DNA from: Aphanizomenon flos-aquae FACHB-1287
Lineage (GTDB): Bacteria > Cyanobacteriota > Cyanobacteriia > Cyanobacteriales > Nostocaceae
Reading direction: 5' to 3'
Length of the DNA: 64,000 nt
Assembly: GCF_014698755.1 (NCBI RefSeq)
Contig: NZ_JACJTO010000017.1
Location: 1 to 64,000 of the forward strand
Positions 8,803 to 17,905 of the stretch are shown piece after piece. Numbering within the stretch: position 1 is the first letter of the stretch; the number at the start of each line of letters is the position of its first letter. The notes beneath the pieces were generated by a model that did no database searches, was not told where the DNA came from, and saw only the letters and a program-made list of their open reading frames with translations. The translations under genes were made by a program, and so were the position numbers.

Positions 8803-10446
8803 ATGAATAAAACTTTATTTAGCGTTGAAAATCTCCGTATAGCTTATCCTCAACGCAGTGGGGAAGGAGAAAACTGGGCTGTTGATGATGTATCTTTTAT
8901 TCTCCAGTCTGGTGAAAGAATGGGATTGGTAGGAGAATCTGGTTGTGGTAAATCAACCATTGGTAGGGCGATAATGCGTTTATTACCTACCTCTAGTCGC
9001 GTTGAAGGATTGGTGAATTTTCAGGGACAACCTGTATTAGATCTCACAAAATCTCAAATGCAAAAGTTTCGTGGTGAAGAGGTAGCTTTGATTTTTCAAG
9101 ATCCCATGACGCGCCTTGACCCATTGATGACTATTGGCAATCATTGTATTGAAACTTTACAAGCCCATATTTCAGGGTTATCTAAGCAGGAAGCGAAGAA
9201 AATAGCTTTAGCAACTTTAGACAAGGTAAAAATTCCCTCTACTCGTTGGCATCAGTATCCCCACGAATTTAGCGGAGGAATGCGTCAACGGGTAGCTATT
9301 GCGTTAGCTTTGTTATTGAGTCCTAAATTAATTATTGCGGACGAACCAACAACTAGTTTAGATGTAACTGTTTCTGCTCAAATTCTTCAAGAATTAACCC
9401 GATTATGTGGGGAAGAAAATATGGGATTATTGTTAATTTCCCATGATTTAGCCTTAGTGGGGGAATATTGCGATCGCATTGGGGTAATGTATCAGGGTAA
9501 AATGGTAGAAATGGGGAAAACGGAAACTGTATTTGCTCACCCTCAACATGAATATACTCAATCGTTATTAAAAGCAGCTTTACATATTCAACAACAAGAG
9601 GAAACGGAGAACGAAGAACAGAGAATAGAAAAGGTAAATCCCATTCTCAAAATTACAGAACTCAAACAGTATTATACTATAGAACCGAATTTTATTGAAA
9701 GAATATTTAAAGAAGAATGTCAAATAGTTAAAGCCGTAGATGACATTAATTTAGAATTGTATTCTGGGGAGATTTTGGGATTAGTAGGAGAGTCTGGTTG
9801 TGGGAAAAGTACACTTTCGAGAACTATCTTACAATTGATCAGTCCCACATCAGGAAAAGTGGAATTTTTAGGACAGGAATTAACTAGTTTATCCCGTCAA
9901 GAAATCCGTTCTTCGCGCAGACAAATTCAAATGATATTTCAAGATCCTCATGCTTGTTTAAATCCAGCTATGACCGTAGGACAAAGTATCACAGATCCTT
10001 TATTAATTCATAATTTAGCTAATGCTGAAAAAGCCAAAGAACGGGTTTTATGGATGTTAGAAAAAGTTGGTTTAACTCCAGCAGAATCATATTATCATCG
10101 TTATCCTGCTGATTTATCTGGAGGACAACAACAACGGGTAGCTATAGCCCGCGCTTTAATAACTCGTCCAAAACTGATAATATGTGATGAACCGGTGAGT
10201 ATGTTAGATGCGAGTGTACAAACACAAGTCCTGGATTTGATGTTACAATTAAAAGCAGAATTTGATTTAACCTACTTGTTTATTACCCATGATTTATGGT
10301 TAGCACGGTTTTTATGCGATCGCATTGCGGTTATGAATAGTGGTAAAATAGTGGAAATAGGAGAGACTAAACAAATTTTTGACCATCCTCAACACCCTTA
10401 TACCCAAACCCTCCTAGCTGCTGCACCTTTATTAGCAAAAGCCTAA
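8803..10446 (+). CDS. Two-domain peptide/nickel-type ABC transporter ATPase (DppD-DppF fusion)
   Basis: A 547-residue protein with two complete nucleotide-binding domains. Each has Walker A GESGCGKST (about residues 47 and 338), a signature (FSGGMRQR; LSGGQQQR) and Walker B (LIIADEPTTSLD; LIICDEPVSMLD). Each ends in the oligopeptide-ABC C-terminal motif HPQHxYTQxLL. This is the layout of fused DppD/DppF or YejF/GsiA ATPases, which energise uptake of peptides or related small molecules across the plasma membrane. No permease or binding-protein gene is next to it, so the substrate cannot be inferred. Length is normal for the fused form. Confidence 0.92.
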   Translation: MNKTLFSVENLRIAYPQRSGEGENWAVDDVSFILQSGERMGLVGESGCGKSTIGRAIMRLLPTSSRVEGLVNFQGQPVLDLTKSQMQKFRGEEVALIFQDPMTRLDPLMTIGNHCIETLQAHISGLSKQEAKKIALATLDKVKIPSTRWHQYPHEFSGGMRQRVAIALALLLSPKLIIADEPTTSLDVTVSAQILQELTRLCGEENMGLLLISHDLALVGEYCDRIGVMYQGKMVEMGKTETVFAHPQHEYTQSLLKAALHIQQQEETENEEQRIEKVNPILKITELKQYYTIEPNFIERIFKEECQIVKAVDDINLELYSGEILGLVGESGCGKSTLSRTILQLISPTSGKVEFLGQELTSLSRQEIRSSRRQIQMIFQDPHACLNPAMTVGQSITDPLLIHNLANAEKAKERVLWMLEKVGLTPAESYYHRYPADLSGGQQQRVAIARALITRPKLIICDEPVSMLDASVQTQVLDLMLQLKAEFDLTYLFITHDLWLARFLCDRIAVMNSGKIVEIGETKQIFDHPQHPYTQTLLAAAPLLAKA

Positions 10447-10507
10447 CACTTATGAATCTCATTTCATACCCACTAACTGAATTATACCAGGGTAGATATT
10501 TTTACTA

Positions 10508-10557
10508 ATTACCCATTACCAATCACCCATTACCAATCACCAATTACCCATTACCAA
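10508..10557. repeat. STRR-like array (CCCATTA/CCAATCA heptamers)
   Basis: Seven-base units of the type CCCATTA, CCAATCA and CCAATTA fill the space between the ABC ATPase and the methyltransferase, ending just before its ATG. The same heptamer family, on the other strand, occurs inside menD. Confidence 0.85.
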
Positions 10558-10565
10558 AGTAATAA

Positions 10566-11285
10566 ATGTCTAAAAATTCCCCTGTTAATACTTATCAAAC
10601 AAACAACTATTCTTCAGATAAATGGCAAGAAAGAATAGCACAAATAGCATATCGTTTTAACCACCAATATCAAAATCAAAAATTTTCAGTCCCCGAAGAA
10701 ATAGAAGCAATGCCAATATTTCGGGAATGGATTAATGGTAGATTAAATGATAGAATAGTTTCACCATTTTGGGAAATTGCTCAACCTCAAAAAAATCAAC
10801 ATTGTTTAGATATTGGTTGCGGTTTTAGCTTTTTAATCTATCCTTGGAGAGATTGGCAAGCATTCTTTTATGGACAAGAAATTAGTAATATAGCTAAAGA
10901 TACTCTTAATTCCCGTGGTTCACAATTAAATTCCAAACTGTTTAAAGGTGTAGAATTAGGACCATCTCACCATTTAAAATATCCAGAAGATCAATTTGAT
11001 TTAGTAATTGCTACAGGATTTAGTTGCTATTTTCCTCTAGAATATTGGAATGCTGTTTTATTAGAAGTCAAACGAGTATTAAAACCAGGAGGACATTTTG
11101 TTTTTGATATTCTCAATTCAGAACAACCTTTAGCAGAAGATTGGGCTGTACTGGAAACTTATTTAGGTGCGGAGGTGTTTCTTGAACCGATTTCAAAATG
11201 GGAAAAAATAATTAAAGCTGGAGGTGCTAAAATTGTTAAACAGCAATTAGGAGAATTATTTGAATTGTACCGGGTCCGGTTTTAA
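10566..11285 (+). CDS. SAM-dependent methyltransferase, class I
   Basis: A 239-residue protein. The SAM-binding motif I CLDIGCGFSF lies near residue 78, an acidic end of strand 2 in FYGQEIS, then QFDLVIATG and the post-I VKRVLKPGGHFVFDI. This is a standard class I methyltransferase core, preceded by about 75 residues of unknown role. The substrate is unknown. It stands alone on the plus strand between the ABC ATPase and a GNAT gene, 83 bp before the latter. The start follows directly on a STRR array, so the ribosome binding site is poor. Confidence 0.85.
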   Translation: MSKNSPVNTYQTNNYSSDKWQERIAQIAYRFNHQYQNQKFSVPEEIEAMPIFREWINGRLNDRIVSPFWEIAQPQKNQHCLDIGCGFSFLIYPWRDWQAFFYGQEISNIAKDTLNSRGSQLNSKLFKGVELGPSHHLKYPEDQFDLVIATGFSCYFPLEYWNAVLLEVKRVLKPGGHFVFDILNSEQPLAEDWAVLETYLGAEVFLEPISKWEKIIKAGGAKIVKQQLGELFELYRVRF

Positions 11286-11367
11286 AAAAATTATCGGCCA
11301 GTGACCTCTTAAAGCTGTATTATTTGGAAGTATTATTTTATCAAAAACTTGGTACCCAATATCAGCA

Positions 11368-11859
11368 ATGATTATCCGTCACGCTACAGAAAGCGACCTA
11401 CCCGCTATTGTCGCTATTTACAATGCTGCTGTTCCTAGTCGTATGGCCACCGCTGATTTAGAACCCGTATCTGTGGAAAGTCGTCTCGCTTGGTTTAAAG
11501 GACGAGTCCCCTCCCAACGTCCCCTATGGGTAATTGAAACGGACAGGGTAATTGCTGGATGGTTGAGTTTTCAATCATTCTATGGTAGACCAGCTTACTA
11601 TTCTACAGCGGAAATCAGTATTTACATTTCCCCAAAATTTCAAGGACAGGGTTTAGGAAAACAACTTTTAGAAAAAGCCATTGAGGAAAGTCCAAACTTA
11701 GGTTTAAAGTCGTTAGTTGGTTTCATTTTCGCCCATAATCAACCTAGTTTAAAGTTATTTGCTTGGTTTGGTTTTCAAGTTTGGGGAAACTTACCAAAAA
11801 TTGCTGATTTGGACGGAGTGGAAAGGGATTTAATGATTTTAGGTTTGCGTGTGGTGTAG
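11368..11859 (+). CDS. GNAT N-acetyltransferase (phosphinothricin acetyltransferase-like)
   Basis: A 163-residue single-domain GNAT enzyme. The acetyl-CoA pyrophosphate loop is FQGQGLGKQLL (about residue 91), preceded by the AEISIYISPK strand and followed by LVGFIFAHNQPSLKLFAWFGF, the typical motif B. The N-terminal IRHATESDLPAIVAIYN is characteristic of the PAT/YncA subgroup, which acetylates small amines such as phosphinothricin or methionine sulfoximine. The actual substrate is not predictable. It converges with the aldehyde dehydrogenase across a perfect palindrome. Confidence 0.9.
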   Translation: MIIRHATESDLPAIVAIYNAAVPSRMATADLEPVSVESRLAWFKGRVPSQRPLWVIETDRVIAGWLSFQSFYGRPAYYSTAEISIYISPKFQGQGLGKQLLEKAIEESPNLGLKSLVGFIFAHNQPSLKLFAWFGFQVWGNLPKIADLDGVERDLMILGLRVV

Positions 11860-11922
11860 GGAAGAAATCAGAAATAGGGAATGTGGAAAGCCATTTTTCC
11901 TAATTATACCATAGAGTTGCAC

Positions 11923-11942
11923 AAAAAAGCGATCGCTTTTTT
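11923..11942. terminator. Perfect 20-bp palindrome with HIP1 core, bidirectional terminator
   Basis: Six A, GCGATCGC, six T form a perfect palindrome between the convergent GNAT and aldehyde dehydrogenase genes. Each strand gives a GC stem ending in a T run, as an intrinsic terminator would. The core is the HIP1 octamer. Confidence 0.6.
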
Positions 11943-12003
11943 AATTGTATATTTAATTAAAGTTTAGTTAAACTTTATCCCTGATAAAGTAAATTTTTAA
12001 TAA

Positions 12004-13425
12004 CTATTCTAAATTACTAAACCACCAAGGGTCTTTATGAGAGTTAGTTTTTGTCAAAAATGCTTTTTTTCGTAAGAAGCGATTTAAACCTATTGTACCA
12101 ATACGTGAACCTCCCAGTCCAGAAAATTTAAAAGCATTTCTATCTCCCTCATTAATTAATGAAGTTAATCCTGCGTCATTAATATTAATCACACCAACCT
12201 CTATTTTATTAGCAACTTCCATAGCTAGTTCTTCTGATTCCGCAAATACAGCCGCACTAAGTCCATAAATAGAATCATTAGCTAAATTGATAGCTTCCTC
12301 AATATTAGCAAAAGACATCACAGGCATAATTGGTCCAAAGGTTTCTTCAGACATGATTTTCATAGAATGGTTAACTTCAGTCATAACCGTAGGACGACAC
12401 CACCAACCTCCACCTAATTCTTCCACTTTACCACCACAGTGAATTACTGCCCCTTTAGAAATAGCATCTTGTAAATGATCATTAATAATAGCAGCTTGTT
12501 TTTCAGAAATAATCGGACCAATTTCACCACTTTCAATAGTTGGGTATGCTAGACTTAATTGATGAGCTTTAGTAATCAATTGATGATAAAACTCTTCAAA
12601 AATAGATTCAGCAACATAAATTCTTTCAATTGCTGAACATGACTGTCCTGTATTAGCTACAGAGGCATACAAAATTGCTGAAGTTGCTAAATCTAAATCT
12701 GCTGATTCCAAAACAATAGCTGGGTCTTTTCCACCCAATTCTAAAAAAGCGGGAATAAAATTAATTGCCGCATTTTCAGCTACTAAACGCCCAGTTTCTA
12801 GACTCCCTGTAAAACAAATTAAATCTACATCTTCAATTAAAGCTGCACCTGTTTGTCCTGCTCCTTCCACAAAATTTAACACATCTCGTAATTGCGGAAT
12901 AGTATTCAGAGTCATCATTAAAGGAGCAACAAACCGAGGAGTAATTTCACTGGGTTTAACTATCACCGCACAACCAGCTAATAAAGCAGGAATTGTATCA
13001 ACTGTAGACAAAGATAGAGGAAAATTCCAAGGACTAATTATCCCAACAAGACCATAAGGAACAGCAGTTTGTTGTAAAGAAATAAAAGGAATAGATGTAT
13101 TTTTAGCAGTATTTTGTAATAAGTGGGGAACAATATTACACCATTTATCAATATTAGCCAGAAATGAATCTATTTCTAAAACTGATGTTGATAATCTACC
13201 CGTATCACTAACCAAAGCTTCTGTTAATTGGGTTCGGTCCGATAATATAGCTTGTTTCCATGCCTTTAAAGCGGCAATTCTCTCCTCAATAGCTAATTTT
13301 TGCCAGATAGTTTGCCCCCTCCGCAGACGGTGACATTGCTGAGAAAGTAATTTTGGTGGGGGAGGAACAATAACATAATCAAATTTACCCGTGCGGGGAT
13401 TGCGAACTTCAATTGGTTTGCTCAT
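12004..13425 (-). CDS. Aldehyde dehydrogenase family protein
   Basis: An NAD(P)-dependent aldehyde dehydrogenase of about 473 residues. It has the cofactor stretch ISPWNFPLSL and KPSEITP, the general-base Glu in ELGGKDP, and the catalytic Cys in NTGQSCSAIERIYV, followed by EETFGPIMPV. I place the start at 13425 (MSKPIEVRNPRTG). A longer frame reaches 13464, but its extra 13 residues would run to within 15 bp of the divergent methyltransferase start and over its ribosome binding site. The substrate is unknown; the succinate-semialdehyde or benzaldehyde type is possible. It is divergent from the methyltransferase/PrsW pair. Confidence 0.9.
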   Translation of the reverse strand: MSKPIEVRNPRTGKFDYVIVPPPPKLLSQQCHRLRRGQTIWQKLAIEERIAALKAWKQAILSDRTQLTEALVSDTGRLSTSVLEIDSFLANIDKWCNIVPHLLQNTAKNTSIPFISLQQTAVPYGLVGIISPWNFPLSLSTVDTIPALLAGCAVIVKPSEITPRFVAPLMMTLNTIPQLRDVLNFVEGAGQTGAALIEDVDLICFTGSLETGRLVAENAAINFIPAFLELGGKDPAIVLESADLDLATSAILYASVANTGQSCSAIERIYVAESIFEEFYHQLITKAHQLSLAYPTIESGEIGPIISEKQAAIINDHLQDAISKGAVIHCGGKVEELGGGWWCRPTVMTEVNHSMKIMSEETFGPIMPVMSFANIEEAINLANDSIYGLSAAVFAESEELAMEVANKIEVGVININDAGLTSLINEGDRNAFKFSGLGGSRIGTIGLNRFLRKKAFLTKTNSHKDPWWFSNLE

Positions 13426-13479
13426 TTGTGATGAATTTAAATGTAAACTTAAAAGGAGTGTCAAAAAGAAAATTGATTT

Positions 13480-14400
13480 ATGACGACCACCATCAAGACT
13501 ACGCCAGATTTGGCCTCCCGTTTCGTCAATGGGATCTTGGCTATTAAACCCCTAGCCAATCTTGCCAAAAATCAAGCCAGAAAGATGATAATTAAACGCG
13601 CCCACAATATAGGTGTATCCTGGACAGAGGAAATTGAGCAACTGCAAGAGCGTGATTGGACAAATGATTTGGCTACAGTAGAAAATCCCCAGATTAATTA
13701 TCCAGAATACTATTTGCGGCCATTTCATGCCTACGACGGGGGAAATTTAAGTTGGCAAGCGGCTTTTGAGTTAGAAGTAGCTGCTCAGTCTGTCCATGCC
13801 AGTATTTGGGGTCAACCAGCAGCCCAAGGTGATGCTAAACTACGTCAAAGTTATCACAATATTTTAACTGCCAAAATTGCTCCTCAACCACAAAATATAC
13901 TAGACTTAGGGTGTGCTGTGGGATTAAGTACCTTTGCCTTGCAAGCAGTTTATCCCCAAGCCAAAATCACCGGTTTAGACTTATCTGCCTATTTCTTAGC
14001 TGTAGCTAATTATCGTAGTCAACAACATCAAGCCGAAATTCACTGGGTACATGGTCAAGGGGAATCTACAGGACTAGCAGATACTTCCTTTGATTTAGTT
14101 TCCATTTTTCTGATGTTTCATGAATTACCCCAATCAGCCACTCACAGGATTTTTGCTGAAGTTAGACGTATTTTGCGCCCCGGTGGCCACCTAGCAATTA
14201 TGGATATGAATCCCAAATCAGAAATTTACGCAAAACTGCCAACTTATATGTTGACGCTGCTCAAAAGCACCGAACCTTATTTAGATGAATATTTTAGTTT
14301 GGATATTGAACAGGCCTTAATTGGCGCAGGTTTCCTAACTCCTACTATTACTAGCAATAGTCCCCGCCATCGTACTATCATTGCTCAGGTGAGTGTCTAA
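13480..14400 (+). CDS. Class I SAM-dependent methyltransferase
   Basis: A 306-residue protein. About 120 residues of N-terminal helical sequence precede the methyltransferase core: motif I ILDLGCAVGLSTFALQ (near residue 138), the acidic KITGLDLS, then FDLVSIFLMFHELP and VRRILRPGGHLAIMDM. An AAGGAG-like ribosome binding site lies upstream in AAAAGGAGTG. The stop overlaps the GTG start of the PrsW-type gene by 8 bp, so the two are translationally coupled. The substrate is unknown. Frame and length look intact. Confidence 0.88.
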   Translation: MTTTIKTTPDLASRFVNGILAIKPLANLAKNQARKMIIKRAHNIGVSWTEEIEQLQERDWTNDLATVENPQINYPEYYLRPFHAYDGGNLSWQAAFELEVAAQSVHASIWGQPAAQGDAKLRQSYHNILTAKIAPQPQNILDLGCAVGLSTFALQAVYPQAKITGLDLSAYFLAVANYRSQQHQAEIHWVHGQGESTGLADTSFDLVSIFLMFHELPQSATHRIFAEVRRILRPGGHLAIMDMNPKSEIYAKLPTYMLTLLKSTEPYLDEYFSLDIEQALIGAGFLTPTITSNSPRHRTIIAQVSV

Positions 14401-15349
14401 TTTATCTCTAGTCCTGTGGGCAGTTATTCCCCCCCTCCTGTTTTTGTGGTTTTACTACCGCAGAACCCCTGCTGCCCCACCCCTGTTAAATTTACTAGTT
14501 TTGTTCATTATTGGCGCTATATCTGGTTTTTTGGCTCTTGGCCTAGAATCGGTTATGGAAACTATTGCTAACCGGGTTTTAGACTGGCAACAGATACAGC
14601 GTCATTTTTCTGGTATCGTTTTTCGGCAAATATTAGCGATAGCTCCCATTGAAGAAGGTTGTAAATTCCTAGCTGTGATTCTTCCCCTGTGTTATTTACA
14701 ACGTCATTATCATCTACGAGCTACTACAGTTTTTCTGTTTACCATAGCGGTAGCTTTAGGGTTCACAGCCGAAGAAAGCTGGATTTATCTATCTCATGGC
14801 ACATCTTCAATTCTAGAACGCAGTATTGGTACTCCAGTCCATGGGATGTTTTCTGCCCCTTGGGGATACGCTTTAGCAATATCTATTTCTGTCCGTGGAA
14901 GGTTTAACCAGAATCGGAATTTGATTTTTACAGCTTGGTTAAATTCTGTTTTTTCTCATGCTTTAGTTAATGTTTTATCTATTTCTAGAGGATTTACCCA
15001 ACCATTATGTTTATCTTTGTTATTGTGGATGTTTTGGCGATTAGAACAACTGCTAGGAAAACTCCAAGGTAAAGACCCTTTATTATTAATTTCTGGTTAC
15101 ACATCCTCCGCGCGAACTAGGCAAAAGGGTTTAGTATTAATAATACTAGTATTGGGTGGAAATGCTCTATTTGGATTATTGATTCTAGCTAGAAAACTTA
15201 GTCCTTTGGGTTGGAAACTTTGGCTTGAGCCGACAATTTTCTGGTTTATATTTCAGGAAATATTATTCAATTTTGGGTTAGGATTTTTAGCTTGGTTAAT
15301 TTATCGCTATTTACGCAGTTTAGCCCGTCGGCGGCATTTTTTTAAATGA
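14393..15349 (+). CDS. PrsW-family intramembrane metalloprotease
   Basis: A 318-residue multi-pass membrane protein that starts with GTG inside the end of the methyltransferase gene. PrsW-type motifs are visible: the EEGCK pair of glutamates (about residue 90), GFTAEES (about 123), and a conserved His in TPVHGMFSAPWGYAL (about 145), followed by a SHALVNVL helix (about 185). PrsW enzymes cut membrane-bound anti-sigma factors in Bacillus. The cyanobacterial target is unknown, and no anti-sigma gene is adjacent. About eight hydrophobic helices are visible. Coupling to the methyltransferase may be only positional. Confidence 0.85.
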   Translation: MSNLSLVLWAVIPPLLFLWFYYRRTPAAPPLLNLLVLFIIGAISGFLALGLESVMETIANRVLDWQQIQRHFSGIVFRQILAIAPIEEGCKFLAVILPLCYLQRHYHLRATTVFLFTIAVALGFTAEESWIYLSHGTSSILERSIGTPVHGMFSAPWGYALAISISVRGRFNQNRNLIFTAWLNSVFSHALVNVLSISRGFTQPLCLSLLLWMFWRLEQLLGKLQGKDPLLLISGYTSSARTRQKGLVLIILVLGGNALFGLLILARKLSPLGWKLWLEPTIFWFIFQEILFNFGLGFLAWLIYRYLRSLARRRHFFK

Positions 15350-15361
15350 TCATCCACCTCT

Positions 15362-15446
15362 GGACAAAGTACACTTCTAGAGGGCAAGAACACCACAAGA
15401 TATTTATCATTAATATCTGTACCTCATAATATTGAAAACTGCTGTA
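15362..15446. repeat. Diverged member of the 3'-associated foldback repeat
   Basis: Read on the minus strand it runs TACAGCAGTTTTCAATATTA, then TGAGGTAC, then CTTGTGGTG and a decayed GGGC core. It aligns by eye with the copy at 57869-57957. It starts 13 bp after the PrsW-type stop codon. Confidence 0.55.
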
Positions 15447-15592
15447 TCGGGTGTGGATTGCTTCACAATTCCAAAGAATTTATACGTAGCCTTGCCGCAA
15501 ATACTATGGTGTGGTGGGTCAGACCGCGCTAACCCACCCTGGGATTTTTAATTTTCGGGTAATTTATTTTTTGGTATTCCCCAAGTCAAAAG

Positions 15593-15742
15593 CTACCAAG
15601 TTGCTTTACCTTTTTTATAAAAACTACCTGTAAAAGGCTGCACTCCAATCACAGGATAGGCATCATTAGCAGGGGTAAAAATCCGCATAAAGGCTTCAGA
15701 AAGGAACTGAACCATATTCGCAAACATTCTGGAGATAGTCAT
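15593..15742 (-). CDS. Small protein of 49 residues, unknown
   Basis: An ATG follows a purine-rich AAAAAGGGGC. The 49-residue product begins MTISRMFANMVQFLSEAF, is amphipathic, and continues with MRIFTPANDAYPVIGVQPFTG before a basic end. The mix of an amphipathic helix and a Pro/Gly-rich tail looks like a real small cyanobacterial protein rather than chance. I do not recognise the family with certainty. It lies alone between the PrsW-type gene and the LysM gene. Confidence 0.5.
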   Translation of the reverse strand: MTISRMFANMVQFLSEAFMRIFTPANDAYPVIGVQPFTGSFYKKGKATW

Positions 15743-15854
15743 AATACTATAGCCCCTTTTTTTCAATCTTTTAATTGGTGATATCTGTAGTCTAATGTTG
15801 TTATTATCTATTTGGCCATATTCTTCATATATCTATACTAAAAAACTAAAATTA

Positions 15855-16348
15855 TCAATTAATTGAGCTTTTCTTGTGACAGCTACTAGGAATTTTTAAC
15901 ACCTGATCTATGTCTAATTGATTTTCCCGTTTTTGTAATTCAGGGTTAGCAGCAACGATTAATTGCCAATCAGTGGGTTTACTGCAAATCTTACCAGCAA
16001 TACTACTGAGAGTATCCCCGGATTTAACAGTATAAGTAGCTAATAATGGGGCTGGTTTGGCCACCATAGGAGTAATTTTTGGTGGAATGGGATCACTATA
16101 AACTTTAGGCTTAGGCACAGTTGCGGTATAGATAACTGTTTGCAGTGCAAAAAACTACCTCCTGTACCGATGGTAATGCCTATCACTAGCATTAAGATAG
16201 CGATTCCTGTTCTCCAAGAAGTTGGACTTTGGGGTAGTTCTTCCAAGGAGCGAATTAAGGAAATATCCGTGTCACAATTAGGACAGGTATTACCCTCGAT
16301 TCCTGGATATCCGCAAACAGGACAGTCAATTTTGGTTTTAGTGTTCAT
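15855..16348 (-). pseudogene. Zinc-ribbon, TM and LysM protein split by a frameshift
   Basis: Two overlapping frames (16040-16348 and 15855-16118) together encode one sensible protein. It has an N-terminal zinc ribbon (CPVCGYPG...CPNCD), one membrane helix (GIAILMLVIGITIGTGGSF), then, after a frame change, a proline-rich linker and a LysM domain (YTVKSGDTLSSIAGKIC...LKIPSSC) that would bind peptidoglycan. The shift falls at a run of six A on the plus strand (16149-16154). One extra base there would restore GGSFFALQTVIYT. It could be a true mutation, a homopolymer sequencing error or programmed slippage; sequence alone cannot tell. The LysM half also has its own ATG. Confidence 0.7.
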
Positions 16349-16523
16349 TGTCTCAGTCCCGTGATTATACTATTACTAGGTCATTCCTGCCTTTCTAGTT
16401 TAACTTACAGAAACTCACAAGTCAGCCCTTGCGTTTCTCTCTCTACATCTCTCCCATGTAAACACAACAGATAGTTTATTATCAGGTTGGTAAAATTTAA
16501 TTTTACAGTCATGGTGATCACAC

Positions 16524-17639
16524 TTATGTATTTTCCGAAGTAGAAAGCGATTTTAAAACTTGTAATTCTAAATGATAAACCGCAGACATGATGCCCGTAT
16601 TATTGTCATTAAGAACATTGGCTTCCATTTTTGTGAGATATTCCTTGATCTCCCCTCTCAGAATTGGCTCATTTACTTTACGAGTTTGATAGTGATCTAT
16701 CAAGTCCCAAGCAACAATTCCTATTCCTAGTATTGGACCTACAATTGGTGCAGTGGCAACGGCGACTGCTTCTCCTACAGCCTCACTGGCAACTCCTCCA
16801 GCTTTTCCTAGCACTTTTGCTACGGTCTTTCCCGTAAACTTACTAACAGTTTTTCCGGTGAATTTACTAAAAGTCTTAGCACTTGTTTTTGCTAGAACTC
16901 TTTCAACAACTACTCCCCCAGCTACGGATGTACTCCCTATTGATTTCAAGGCCAATGAAGTTCCTCTATTACTTTCGGATGAGCGTGTTATTAGTGTAAT
17001 ATCTTCAAGGTGTCTTTGCCATCTTGGTTGGGAAATTTTCAGACTTTGCTGAGTAATATTAAGTTTATTTTCCAGAGTATTAATGTAGACATTACGAGTT
17101 TCATTGGTTAAAGTTTCTATCTCAAGTTGAGCGATTTGGGGCTGCAATACCCGGTTAGTGAATTCTCCCTCAACTATTTGATTTAATTTTTCTTCGGCGG
17201 TGGGAGCGTTACCATTAATCCAATGATAAGCGGTTTGGGACAAGGATCGAATCCCCAAAAGTTGCTGGTTCCAGTATCCAAAATACCAAGGAAGAAAACT
17301 GTTATCTACTTTGATCATTAGCTCGTCTACCCACCCATCTAATTTATTAGATGCAAATTGTTCAGCTATTTTATGGGCATTTTCTAAATCAGATCGAATC
17401 GCTGAATCAACTTTACGCCAATCTAGGGACTGAATAATCACTGGAGGAGGACTAACTACTCTTTTAGGACTTTGTGAAATAACAAAAGTTCCGATAATTG
17501 CTGCAATAATGGAGAGTACAACTAACCAGATCACTTTATCTGCCATTTCTATAATTAGCCGAATAATAACCGCCCAAGTTGGTAATTTGTCATCTGGATC
17601 TTTAATAGAATTGTCTTTTTTCTGATCTTGTTCATTCAT
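16524..17639 (-). CDS. Hypothetical membrane-anchored protein with glycine-rich C-terminal part
   Basis: A 371-residue protein I do not recognise. A charged cytoplasmic start (MNEQDQKKDNS) is followed by one membrane helix at about residues 33-52 (WLVVLSIIAAIIGTFVI), then about 170 helical residues. About residues 220-300 are rich in Gly, Ala, Lys and Val and include an internal near-duplication, KFTGKTVSKFTGKTVAK, then a hydrophobic stretch (VATAPIVGPILGIGIVAWDL). The C-terminus is helical. The Gly/Ala-rich hydrophobic region recalls membrane-inserting segments, but no function should be assigned. It sits at the edge of a decayed region. Confidence 0.65.
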   Translation of the reverse strand: MNEQDQKKDNSIKDPDDKLPTWAVIIRLIIEMADKVIWLVVLSIIAAIIGTFVISQSPKRVVSPPPVIIQSLDWRKVDSAIRSDLENAHKIAEQFASNKLDGWVDELMIKVDNSFLPWYFGYWNQQLLGIRSLSQTAYHWINGNAPTAEEKLNQIVEGEFTNRVLQPQIAQLEIETLTNETRNVYINTLENKLNITQQSLKISQPRWQRHLEDITLITRSSESNRGTSLALKSIGSTSVAGGVVVERVLAKTSAKTFSKFTGKTVSKFTGKTVAKVLGKAGGVASEAVGEAVAVATAPIVGPILGIGIVAWDLIDHYQTRKVNEPILRGEIKEYLTKMEANVLNDNNTGIMSAVYHLELQVLKSLSTSENT

Positions 17640-17743
17640 CGGTTATAGAACTTATGGATTGACAGAAATTAGTATTTTATCAATTTACAGTATATTAAAG
17701 TTTTTGACAAAAATTTTAATTTTAGGAGCTTTGTAAAGTGCTG

Positions 17744-17905
17744 CTATCGCTCTTCTAAATTATAATCTAGGGAAAGATCAGCGATCGCTTTACCTGTGCG
17801 TTTGATTTCTTCTCCCGGGTTAAAAGGAGGCTTCAGCATCATCAACACATCTATATCTGATCCCAGTTTTGCATCACCAAGAGATTGAGAACTAAAGAGG
17901 ATCAG
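17744..17905 (-). pseudogene. MNT-type nucleotidyltransferase fragment
   Basis: A 53-residue open stretch without a start reads LILFSSQSLGDAKLGSDIDV, then PPFNPGEEIKRTG and ADLSLDYN. This is the core of minimal nucleotidyltransferases (usual form FGSxARGDAxxxSDID), the antitoxin-like half of MNT/HEPN pairs. The usual FGS is FSS here, and the N-terminus and the rest of the domain are gone. No HEPN partner is visible. It is a remnant. Confidence 0.65.
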
